This document shows, piece after piece, positions 55,626 through 64,000 of a stretch of 64,000 nt of DNA. The notes beneath the pieces are model-generated. The model searched no databases, was not told the origin of the DNA, and saw nothing but the letters and a program-made list of their open reading frames with translations. Both the position numbers and the translations under genes were made by a program. Source of the DNA: a bacterium (GTDB lineage: Bacteria > Myxococcota_A > UBA9160 > UBA4427). The stretch covers positions 62,001 through 126,000 of the forward strand of contig JANSYR010000002.1 of assembly GCA_024742285.1 (NCBI GenBank), read 5' to 3'. Within the stretch, counting starts at the first letter, position 1, and each line of letters opens with the position of its first letter.

Positions 55626-56705
55626 GTGGCAGAGAAGATCATTTTGCTCCCCGGCGACGGCATCGGCCCCGAGGTGACCGAGCAGGCGCGCCTCGTCCTC
55701 GAGAAGGCGGGCGCCTCCGCGGGCCTCTCCTTCGAGTTCGAGGAGGAGCTGATCGGCGGCTGCTCGATCGACGCCCACGGCACGCCGCTGCGCGACGAGG
55801 TGATCGAGAAGTGCCGAGGGAGCCGTTCGGTCCTGCTCGGCGCGGTCGGTGGCCCCAAGTGGGACGACATGCCCGTCGACATCCGTCCCGAGAAGGGGCT
55901 GCTCGGGATCCGCAAGGCGCTCGGACTCTTCGCGAACCTCCGCCCGGCGCAGGTGATGCCCGCTCTCGTCAACGCGTCGGCGCTCCGCCCCGACATCGTC
56001 GAGGGCGTCGACATGCTCGTGGTCCGGGAGCTGACCGGCGGGATCTACTTCGGCGAGCCGCGCGGTCGGTCGGGAGAGAAGGGCAACCGATCCGCCATCA
56101 ACGCGATGGTCTACGACGAGCACGAGGTCGAGCGCATCACGCGCGTCGCCTTCGAGCAGGCGCGGCTCCGTCGCAACCACGTGACCCACGTGCACAAGGC
56201 GAACGTCCTCGACGTGTCGCAGCTGTGGGTGGAGGTCGTGGACGAGGTCGCCCAGGACTACCCGGACGTCGAGCTGGCGCATCAGCTCGTCGACTCCTGC
56301 GCGATGCTCCTCGTCCAGGAGCCGAAGCGCTTCGACGTGATCGTGACCGGCAACCTCTTCGGCGACATCCTGTCCGACGAGGCCGCGATGATCACCGGCT
56401 CCCTCGGCATGCTTCCTTCTGCGTCGCTCGCCGAGGGCGGGTTCGGCCTCTTCGAGCCGGTCCACGGCTCGGCCCCGGACATCGCCGGCAAGGATCTCGC
56501 GAACCCGCTCGCCGCGATCCAGAGCGCGGCGATGCTCCTCGAGACGGCGTTCGGCGCGAAGGACGCGGCCGGGGCGATCCGCCAGGCGGTCGCCGACGTG
56601 CTCGACGCCGGCCATCGCAGCGGCGATCTGCTGCTCCCGGGCGAGTCGCGCGAAACGGTGGGCTGCAAGCGGATGGGCGAGCTCGTGCTGGAGGCCCTCG
56701 CGTAG
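55626..56705 (+). CDS. leuB: 3-isopropylmalate dehydrogenase
   Basis: A GTG start begins the 359-residue product, which has LLPGDGIGPEV, the substrate-site FANLRPAQVMPAL, RELTGGIYFGEPRG and the metal-site Asp residues in NLFGDILSDEAAMITGSLGMLPSAS. The NAD site EPVHGSAPDIAGKD follows. It oxidises and decarboxylates 3-isopropylmalate in leucine synthesis. It is followed 33 bases later by the Usg-like gene, then truA. leuC and leuD are not in the window. Confidence 0.98.
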   Translation: MAEKIILLPGDGIGPEVTEQARLVLEKAGASAGLSFEFEEELIGGCSIDAHGTPLRDEVIEKCRGSRSVLLGAVGGPKWDDMPVDIRPEKGLLGIRKALGLFANLRPAQVMPALVNASALRPDIVEGVDMLVVRELTGGIYFGEPRGRSGEKGNRSAINAMVYDEHEVERITRVAFEQARLRRNHVTHVHKANVLDVSQLWVEVVDEVAQDYPDVELAHQLVDSCAMLLVQEPKRFDVIVTGNLFGDILSDEAAMITGSLGMLPSASLAEGGFGLFEPVHGSAPDIAGKDLANPLAAIQSAAMLLETAFGAKDAAGAIRQAVADVLDAGHRSGDLLLPGESRETVGCKRMGELVLEALA

Positions 56706-56738
56706 GGCCCCCGTACGGAACGAGGAGAGAGCACATCG

Positions 56739-57755
56739 ATGGGCGACGGCACGCCGCGACGGATCGTGATCTTCGGGGTCACGGGGCAGATCGGGCAGGA
56801 GCTCGTCGATCGCCTCGACGAGAGCGAATGGAACGTGGCGGAGCTCGTGGGCGTCGCCTCGCCGGACTCCGCGGGGACGACGTTCTCGTTCGGCGGGTTG
56901 GACCTCGACGTGGTGGGCGAGTGGCCGCCGCTCAAGGGGGCCGATCTGGTCTTCCTGGCGACCCGCGCCGTCGAGGCGCTCGAGGTCGTGCGTGAGTGTC
57001 TGAAGGCCGAGGTCGCGTGCATCGACCTGACCGGCGCCGTGAGCGGCCAGGACGCGGTCCCGCTCGTCTTCTCCGCGACGGAGGGTGCCGTCGAGGCCCC
57101 GCTGCTCTCGTGTCCGAGTCCGACCGCGCTCGCCTGGGACGCCGTCCTGCGTGCGGTCGCGGGAGAGGGCGCCATCGTGCGGGCGACCGGAACGGTGCTC
57201 GCGAGCGCAGCGGCGCACGGCCGCGCGGGTGTGGTCGCGCTATCCGAAGAGTCGATCGCGCTCTTCAATCAGTCCGAGCGTCCGGCGCCCGGGCCGGCCG
57301 GACAGGGCGTCGCGTTCGACGTGCTGCCGAGCGGAAACCTCGAGCGCGCCCGCGTCGAGCTCCGGCGTTCGCTCGGCGGGGAGGCGGAGATCGCGATGGG
57401 GGGCGCCGAGGTGCCGACCTTCGTGGGGGAGGCCACGTCGCTCCTGGTCGAGCTCGATGCGCCGGTGGATCTGGCCGCGATCACCGAGCGCCTCGCGGGC
57501 CACGCTCTGCTCGAGGTCGTCGCGGACGGTCCTGGCAGCCGCGGGCTCGTCGCCATCGACGAGGTGGAGGTCGCGCCCGTCGGACCGACGATGCGGGACG
57601 CGGCCGGCGAGTCCGGCGTCCTCGTCGGGCGGATCGAGGCGGAGCCGGCACGGGAAGGCGGGCGCGCCGTCCGCCTGTGGTTCACGATGGACCCGCTTCG
57701 GGTGGCGGCAGACCACGCCCTCGCGATCGCGGAAGCGCGGCTCGGCGCCGCGTGA
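56739..57755 (+). CDS. USG-1/Asd-like protein lacking catalytic residues
   Basis: The 338-residue protein has the ASA-dehydrogenase fold (GVTGQIGQELVDRL nucleotide site; domain 2 up to residue 325). Where the family has N-P-N-C it reads C-P-S-P (125-128), putting Pro128 at the catalytic Cys. Where the family has V-P-V-x-x-G-H it reads VPTFVGEA, with E231 at the catalytic His. It should therefore not reduce aspartyl phosphate. E. coli usg, also inactive in this sense, lies directly before truA, as here. A GTGA overlap couples it to truA. The true asd must be elsewhere. Confidence 0.8.
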   Translation: MGDGTPRRIVIFGVTGQIGQELVDRLDESEWNVAELVGVASPDSAGTTFSFGGLDLDVVGEWPPLKGADLVFLATRAVEALEVVRECLKAEVACIDLTGAVSGQDAVPLVFSATEGAVEAPLLSCPSPTALAWDAVLRAVAGEGAIVRATGTVLASAAAHGRAGVVALSEESIALFNQSERPAPGPAGQGVAFDVLPSGNLERARVELRRSLGGEAEIAMGGAEVPTFVGEATSLLVELDAPVDLAAITERLAGHALLEVVADGPGSRGLVAIDEVEVAPVGPTMRDAAGESGVLVGRIEAEPAREGGRAVRLWFTMDPLRVAADHALAIAEARLGAA

Positions 57756-58594
57756 GCGCCGCCGCCGGCGGGACGCGCACGTTCCGTCTCGTCCTCGAGT
57801 ACGAGGGCGCGGGCTTCGAGGGCTGGCAGGTCCAGGCCGGGGCGCGGCCCGCGCGGACGGTCCAGGGCGTGCTCGCCGAGGCCCTCGAGTCCGTGACGGG
57901 ACGGACGCCTCGGGTGCGGGGCGCCGGCCGGACCGACGCCGGCGTCCACGCGGAGGGCCAGGTCGCGAGCGTCCACGTCGAGACCGGACTCGTCCCCGAG
58001 CGGCTCCAGGCGGCACTCAACGCACGCCTGCCCGACGACGTCGCCGTCCGGGGCCTCGTCGAGGCCACGCCAGGCTGGGACGCACTCAGGGCCGCGCGGG
58101 GCAAGCACTACCGATATCGGATCTGGAACGGCGTCCAGCGCTCACCGCTGCGGGCCGGCACCTGCTGGTGGGTTCGCGAGCCGCTCGATCTCGAGGCGAT
58201 CGAGCGGGCCGCCCAGGGCTTCGAGGGGCGCCACGATTTCGCGGCCTTCCAGGCGGCGGGCTCCTCGGTCAAGACGACCGCCCGGACCGTCACGCGCTGT
58301 GCCGTCTTCGGGGAAACCCGCGGCGACGTCCGGCTCGACGTCGAGGGCGAGGGCTTCCTGCGCCACATGGTCCGGAATCTGGCCGGGACCCTCGTCGAGA
58401 TCGGGCGGGGCCGCTGGCCGGTCGAACGGGCGGCGGAGATCCTGACCAGCCGGGATCGCGGCCAGGCCGGCCCGACGGCGCCCGCCCACGGGCTCTGCCT
58501 GATCCGGGTGGACGACGATGGGGGATTGTCCCCGGCGGGGGCGGCCCCGGCCGCGCAGGTCGATCCAGTTGACTGCGACGGTCCCGTCGGGTAA
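57752..58594 (+). CDS. truA: tRNA pseudouridine synthase A
   Basis: A GTG start overlaps the usg-like stop (GTGA). The 280-residue product has LEYEGAGFEGWQVQ, the catalytic Asp62 in GRTDAGVHAEGQ, the active-site Tyr in KHYRYRIWNG and the C-terminal GEGFLRHMVRNLAGTL. It makes pseudouridine at 38-40 in the anticodon stem. The last 20 residues are low-complexity. The promoter of rplM lies inside its 3' end. Confidence 0.97.
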   Translation: MSAAAGGTRTFRLVLEYEGAGFEGWQVQAGARPARTVQGVLAEALESVTGRTPRVRGAGRTDAGVHAEGQVASVHVETGLVPERLQAALNARLPDDVAVRGLVEATPGWDALRAARGKHYRYRIWNGVQRSPLRAGTCWWVREPLDLEAIERAAQGFEGRHDFAAFQAAGSSVKTTARTVTRCAVFGETRGDVRLDVEGEGFLRHMVRNLAGTLVEIGRGRWPVERAAEILTSRDRGQAGPTAPAHGLCLIRVDDDGGLSPAGAAPAAQVDPVDCDGPVG

Positions 58595-58597
58595 ACA
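58569..58597 (+). promoter_or_regulatory. sigma-70 promoter of rplM-rpsI
   Basis: TTGACT (58569-58574), a 17-base spacer and TAAACA (58592-58597) make a near-consensus promoter. It begins within the last codons of truA. A leader of about 215 bases follows before rplM, with no gene in it. Confidence 0.7.
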
Positions 58598-58817
58598 CTC
58601 GCTTTCCTGGACGCCCCTCCCGGGCGCGACAGGTATGTCTCGCGCGTGATTCGGCGACCGCCGACCGCGCTGGACATCCCGGAACAGTCCGAGTCCCTCG
58701 ACTTCGCCCGGTCGCGCGCAGGCGCCCGGTCCTGGCGAGAAGGACGGCTTGATTTCAACCGGTCGGATCGCGAGCGCGCGCCGACCGGTGAGTGAACGAA
58801 GAAGGAAACGAAGCCCG

Positions 58818-59270
58818 ATGGCCAATCGAGCCTTTGCCGCGACGAAGAGCGTGAGCAGCGACGAGGTGGATCGCGAGTGGTACGTGGTCGATGCGGAGGA
58901 CCTGGTCCTCGGCCGCCTCGCCACCCGGATCGCCACCGTCCTGCGCGGGAAGCACAAGCCCAGCTTCACGCCCCATTCCGATACCGGGGACCACGTGATC
59001 GTGGTGAACGCCGACAAGGTCCAGCTGACCGGGCGCAAGCGCGAGCAGAAGACCTACTACCGCCACTCCGGTTACATGGGCGGCATCAAGTCGATCACCG
59101 CGGACAAGCTCCTCGCCTCGGCCCACTCCGATCGCGTCGTGCGCAACGCCGTGCGGGGCATGCTCCCCAAGAACAGCCTCGGCCGGAAGATGCTCTCCAA
59201 GCTGCGCGTCTACGCCGGTCCCGATCATCCCCACGCCTCTCAGAAGCCCGAGGAACTCCCGAATGTCTAG
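58818..59270 (+). CDS. rplM: 50S ribosomal protein L13
   Basis: The ATG at 58818 is preceded by AAGGAAACG. The 150-residue product has [48 protein letters not shown] and [13 protein letters not shown]. It is an early assembly protein of the large subunit. The size is normal, with a few extra residues at the N-terminus. It overlaps rpsI by eight bases. Confidence 0.98.
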   Translation: MANRAFAATKSVSSDEVDREWYVVDAEDLVLGRLATRIATVLRGKHKPSFTPHSDTGDHVIVVNADKVQLTGRKREQKTYYRHSGYMGGIKSITADKLLASAHSDRVVRNAVRGMLPKNSLGRKMLSKLRVYAGPDHPHASQKPEELPNV

Positions 59271-59673
59271 CTCTGCACCGGCCGCAGGCGCCGTCATCCA
59301 GGCCACCGGCAAGCGCAAGAGCGCGATCGCCCGCGTTCGTCTCAAGCTCGGCTCCGGCCAGATCACCGTCAACGGCAAGTCCATGGACGAGTACTTCCCC
59401 CGCGAAGCGCTCCAGATCCTGGTCCGCGGCCCCTTCGAGAAGACCGAGTCCGTCGGCCGCTACGACATCGACGCGAACCTCTGCGGCGGTGGCGTCGCCG
59501 GCCAGGCCGGCGCCCTGCGCCACGGCATCGCCCGCGCCATCGAGAAGCTCGACGAGACCCAGCGCGGCACCCTCAAGCGCGCCGGCTACCTGACGCGCGA
59601 CCCGCGAAAGAAGGAGCGCAAGAAGTACGGACAGAAGGGCGCTCGCGCGCGCTTCCAGTTCAGCAAGCGCTGA
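59263..59673 (+). CDS. rpsI: 30S ribosomal protein S9
   Basis: The 136-residue product has [47 protein letters not shown] and the C-terminal [10 protein letters not shown]. The Arg at its end contacts the P-site tRNA. It overlaps rplM, so translation is coupled. A tandem repeat and a terminator follow. Confidence 0.98.
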   Translation: MSSSAPAAGAVIQATGKRKSAIARVRLKLGSGQITVNGKSMDEYFPREALQILVRGPFEKTESVGRYDIDANLCGGGVAGQAGALRHGIARAIEKLDETQRGTLKRAGYLTRDPRKKERKKYGQKGARARFQFSKR

Positions 59674-59777
59674 TCCTCCGCCTGCGGGCGCTCGGCGAAT
59701 CCTCCGCCTGCGGGCGCTCGGCGAGTCCTCCGCCTGCGAGCGCTCGGCTCATCCTCCGCCTGCGGGCGCTCGGCGGG
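59674..59777 (+). repeat. 26-bp tandem repeat, four copies
   Basis: Four adjacent 26-base units start at 59674, 59700, 59726 and 59752, sharing TCCTCCGCCTGCGGGCGCTC. Changes fall mainly in the last few bases, with one G-to-A in unit three. It starts directly at the rpsI stop codon and lies before the terminator. There are no spacers. Confidence 0.9.
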
Positions 59778-59823
59778 GTCGGATGTTTTCCGCCGCGTCG
59801 GCGCTCACGACGGTCGACGATTC

Positions 59824-59858
59824 GAAGCGGCCGGTTCCCGATGGGGGCCGGCCGCTTC
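59824..59858. terminator. bidirectional terminator between rpsI and a PEP-CTERM gene
   Basis: GAAGCGGCCGG pairs perfectly with CCGGCCGCTTC across a 13-base loop. Convergent genes lie on both sides. Confidence 0.7.
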
Positions 59859-59912
59859 TGCGTTCGGGGCCGCGGACTCGGGCGTCGCGAGGGGCGGAAC
59901 GCGCTCGCGGTG

Positions 59913-60554
59913 TCAGGCGCGGTTGCGGCTCGCGAGCAGGGCGAGGCCGCCGACCAGGAGCAGGCCCGTGCCCGGCTCGGGAATGGGCTGGCCGGTCACC
60001 GTGAGCTCGAACTGCTTCACGAACAGGCTGCTGTCTTCGAAGATCTGTCTGTAGTCCGTTCCCGCGACGAGGAACCCGCCGAGGAAGACGCTCAGATCGA
60101 GGCGGCCCTCGAGCGCGAATCCGTACGGCGGTTCCCCGCGTGGGTCGTCCAGGACGGTGGTCTGCCAGGTCGGGTGATCGGTGAACGCGAGGTCCGCGAA
60201 GACGAGCCGGATCGGCTCGGAGTCGCCGCGGCCGAGCTGGATCAACAGGCTGGGCGGGAGCCGCTCGTGCGCGCCCTTCGGGTCCGAGGCGTAGCCGACG
60301 CGCGCATGGCGCCCATCGCCGAGTACCGAGACGGAGATCGAATCGATGCGGCTCCATCGGGTGCCGAGGTCGACGGTCATCCGCCGGGATTCCGGTGACT
60401 CGGGCAGCGGTTCTCCGCGGAGGCCACGCTCGTAATGGCCGTGGAGGTCGGAGAGGACGTACGTCTGCGTGAGGGCCAGCGCTGCACTCGGTGCGAGGAA
60501 GAGGAGCGCAGCGGCCAGGCGCAGGGCGGGACGGGTCGAGTCGTGAAATTTCAC
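59913..60554 (-). CDS. small secreted PEP-CTERM protein
   Basis: A GTG at 60554 with GGAGG five bases upstream is the start; the open frame to 61613 runs antisense to the Nudix gene and is rejected. The 213-residue product has a signal peptide (LAAALLFLAPSAALA) and a beta-rich domain with SLLIQLGRGDSEPIRLVFADL. The tail is PIPEPGTGLLLVGGLALLASRNRA, a clear exosortase signal. No function is known. Confidence 0.85.
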   Translation of the reverse strand: MKFHDSTRPALRLAAALLFLAPSAALALTQTYVLSDLHGHYERGLRGEPLPESPESRRMTVDLGTRWSRIDSISVSVLGDGRHARVGYASDPKGAHERLPPSLLIQLGRGDSEPIRLVFADLAFTDHPTWQTTVLDDPRGEPPYGFALEGRLDLSVFLGGFLVAGTDYRQIFEDSSLFVKQFELTVTGQPIPEPGTGLLLVGGLALLASRNRA

Positions 60555-60668
60555 CGGCACCTCCGGGGTTGGGTGGTGCCCGCGCGCCTGATGTGGCCGC
60601 GAAAGACACAGTCCCGGCCTGCGCGCGCGCGATCCCGGAGGTGGAGACGGCTCCGGGCGTGGCCGCGA

Positions 60669-60698
60669 TTGACGGCGTGGCGAGGCGCCCGCTATAAA
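60669..60698 (+). promoter_or_regulatory. sigma-70 promoter of the Nudix gene
   Basis: TTGACG (60669-60674), an 18-base spacer and TATAAA (60693-60698) are near consensus. The start of transcription would be near 60705, giving a leader of about 180 bases. Confidence 0.7.
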
Positions 60699-60704
60699 CA
60701 GCCG

Positions 60705-60887
60705 GACCCCCCCGGTCGAAGCAGGTGTGAGTGCGAACGAACTCCGCAGCGACCGTTTCGCTGCGCTCCGTCGTGCCGAATCGAAAAACGGCACACCCAT
60801 GGTTCCCTTGACCTTCGGGGTCGAAGGAAACCAGGAAGAAAACGTCGTGAGAAGCCCTTCCACGACGTCGACGGCGGAGCTCCCCCG
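60705..60887 (+). other. structured leader RNA before the Nudix gene
   Basis: Three hairpins follow one another: GTGCCG/CGGCAC near 60775-60795, a long one at 60801-60832 (GGTTCCCTTGACC then TTCG then GGGTCGAAGGAAACC, with one bulge and two mismatches), and ACGTCGTG/CACGACGT near 60842-60870. The last ends close to the proposed start codon. It matches no riboswitch class I can name. It fills the 333 bases from 60555 to 60887 together with the promoter. Confidence 0.4.
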
Positions 60888-63126
<2,239 letters not shown>

Positions 63127-63216
63127 GCGCCGCAGGGGAGCCCGGCCGCGGCCTTCCGAACGGACCTCCCAAGGGCGGCAAGCCCCGGCGGAATCCGCTA
63201 AAACCTGTGGCCTCGT

Positions 63217-63293
63217 GGGGCGTTAGCTCAGCTGGCTAGAGCGCCGTGTTCACACCGCGGAGGTCGGTGGTTCGAGTCCACTACGCCCCACCA
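63217..63293 (+). tRNA. tRNA-Val(CAC)
   Basis: The 77-base cloverleaf is complete: acceptor GGGGCGT/ACGCCCC, D arm GCTC/GAGC, anticodon stem CCGTG/CGCGG with loop TTCACAC (CAC), T arm GGTGG/CCACT, A73 and CCA. A GCTAAAAC box 14 bases upstream resembles the one before tRNA-Asp. A hairpin-repeat copy follows, as it does after the tRNA-Val(UAC) fragment. Confidence 0.97.
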
Positions 63294-63302
63294 GCATTGT
63301 TC

Positions 63303-63364
63303 GGCGCTGCGCGCCTCTCGAAAGCCACCCTTATCTGGGGTGGCTTTCTTGCGCTGAGGGCTCG
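63303..63364 (+). repeat. extragenic hairpin repeat, copy 3
   Basis: Left arm GGCGCTGCGCGCCTCTCGA and right arm CTTGCGCTGAGGGCTCG surround an inner stem AAAGCCACCC/GGGTGGCTTT with loop TTATCTG. It lies 10 bases after tRNA-Val(CAC) and probably ends its transcript. Confidence 0.85.
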
Positions 63365-63376
63365 ATTTCCTGGCGC

Positions 63377-63437
63377 GGTGCTGCGCGCCTCTCGAAGGCC
63401 TCCCCTTTTCGGGGAGGCCTTCTCGCGCTGAGGGCTT
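63377..63437 (+). repeat. extragenic hairpin repeat, copy 4
   Basis: Left arm GGTGCTGCGCGCCTCTCGA and right arm CTCGCGCTGAGGGCTT surround an inner stem AAGGCCTCCCC/GGGGAGGCCTT with loop TTTTC. It follows copy 3 by 12 bases and may serve the convergent PEP-CTERM gene. Confidence 0.85.
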
Positions 63438-63468
63438 TGGTATTGCCCGTTTCGTCGAGGCGCGGGGG

Positions 63469-64000
63469 TCAGACGGTTCGGCGGCGGGCGAGGTGGGTGA
63501 GGGCGCCCAGCGCCGTGAGCAGGGGGAGGAGGCCGCTGGGCTCCGGGACGAGGGTGGGTTCGCAGGCGTCGCCCTGGAGGTCGACGTCGGCGTCTTCCTG
63601 GGCCAGGGAGCAGAAGCCGCCGGCGCCACAGTCCGTGGGCAGCGTGCACGCGGTGCCGCGCAGGTCCGGTTCGCCCGCGGTGCAGGTCCCGCCGCCGGGG
63701 CCGTTCGGGGCAGCGGGGCAATTGTCGACCCCGTTCAGCACGAGGTCGAGGTCGCGGTCGATCCCGATGCGTTGGCCGGATCCGGGGGGAACGGCGGTGT
63801 AGGTCAGCGTGAGCGCATCGCCGTCCGGGTCGGCCTTGGCGCGAAGCGCCGCCTCGGTGATCGGCGCCCCGCCGTCGTCCGGCGTATAGGTCCCGCCGGC
63901 GGTGCTGACCCAGCCCTTCTCGACGCCGGCTTCGACGGTCTTCACGACGACGTCGCACTGGGTGACGGCCCCGCCCAGGACGGCCGACTCGAAGGCCGTA
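63469..64000 (-). CDS. 3' end of a secreted PEP-CTERM protein (partial)
   Basis: The frame is open to the right edge, so the start is missing; a GTG at 63945 is inside the frame and is not the true start. The visible 176 or so residues include TAFESAVLGGAVTQCDVVV, GIDRDLDLVLNGVDNCP (a Ca-binding thrombospondin-3-like unit) and a Cys-rich stretch (GTCTAGEPDLRG, CTLPTDCGAGGFC). The tail is VPEPSGLLPLLTALGALTHLARRRTV, an exosortase signal. It belongs to the same surface-protein class as the gene at 15031. The function is unknown. Confidence 0.8.
   Translation of the reverse strand, partial: TAFESAVLGGAVTQCDVVVKTVEAGVEKGWVSTAGGTYTPDDGGAPITEAALRAKADPDGDALTLTYTAVPPGSGQRIGIDRDLDLVLNGVDNCPAAPNGPGGGTCTAGEPDLRGTACTLPTDCGAGGFCSLAQEDADVDLQGDACEPTLVPEPSGLLPLLTALGALTHLARRRTV

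Noticed and set aside
60795-60835. Possible SRP (4.5S) RNA because of a long hairpin with GGAAACC
   Set aside because: The conserved asymmetric loop (AGCA/GGAA with GGUC context) is missing; the likeness is only the GC-rich hairpin.

Overview
This is a high-GC bacterial chromosome segment. Most genes show strong G/C third-position bias and good Shine-Dalgarno sequences, with some GTG and TTG starts. The gene orders secA-argJ, rpsB-tsf-pyrH-frr-uppS-dxr-rseP-tsaB, ilvC-pssA-leuA and leuB-asd(usg)-truA-rplM-rpsI recall deltaproteobacterial-type genomes (Myxococcota, Desulfobacterota, Binatota and relatives). Outer-membrane genes (two-partner secretion, TonB receptor) and several PEP-CTERM-type sorting tails indicate a diderm with an exosortase system. 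Placement below phylum level is not possible from this window.

Region 1 (1-4440) is the end of an integrated, decaying phage-like island. It holds a CoiA-like nuclease, a T7 gp14-type internal virion protein, a broken GNAT-like gene just upstream of it, and several small unknown genes. It stops exactly at a 3' fragment of a tRNA-Val(UAC) that lacks its 5' half, a classical tRNA attachment site.

Region 2 (4.4-23 kb) is rich in envelope and secreted proteins: a CSLREA/beta-helix PEP-CTERM protein, an SCP2-domain protein, tRNA-Asp, a GST, an amidohydrolase, a two-partner secretion pair (tpsA-tpsB), an FGE-like/thrombospondin-3 surface protein, a TPR-CHAT protease and a six-module PEP-CTERM protein. 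TPS, CHAT and exosortase substrates sit side by side, and this is the most unusual neighbourhood in the window.

Region 3 (22.6-31.5 kb) carries an SDR enzyme, an acyl-CoA ligase, a candidate non-coding RNA, a degenerate receiver-GGDEF protein, rarA, recN, an FHA protein and a LytM peptidase. Region 4 (31.5-39.3 kb) has secA and argJ, then two secreted proteins and a lipoprotein.

Region 5 (39.3-63.3 kb) is housekeeping. It covers translation (rpsB, tsf, frr, rplM, rpsI, truA, tsaB), nucleotides (pyrH, pyrG), isoprenoid and cell wall lipids (uppS, dxr), a site-2 protease (rseP, with three PDZ domains), branched-chain amino acids (ilvC, leuA, leuB) and phospholipid synthesis (pssA). A TonB receptor and a BlaI/M56 pair interrupt it. 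The window ends with tRNA-Val(CAC), two copies of an extragenic hairpin repeat and the 3' end of another PEP-CTERM gene.

A family of extragenic hairpin repeats occurs at 4.45, 31.5, 63.3 and 63.4 kb. Its flanks are conserved, while the inner stem changes in sequence but keeps its pairing.
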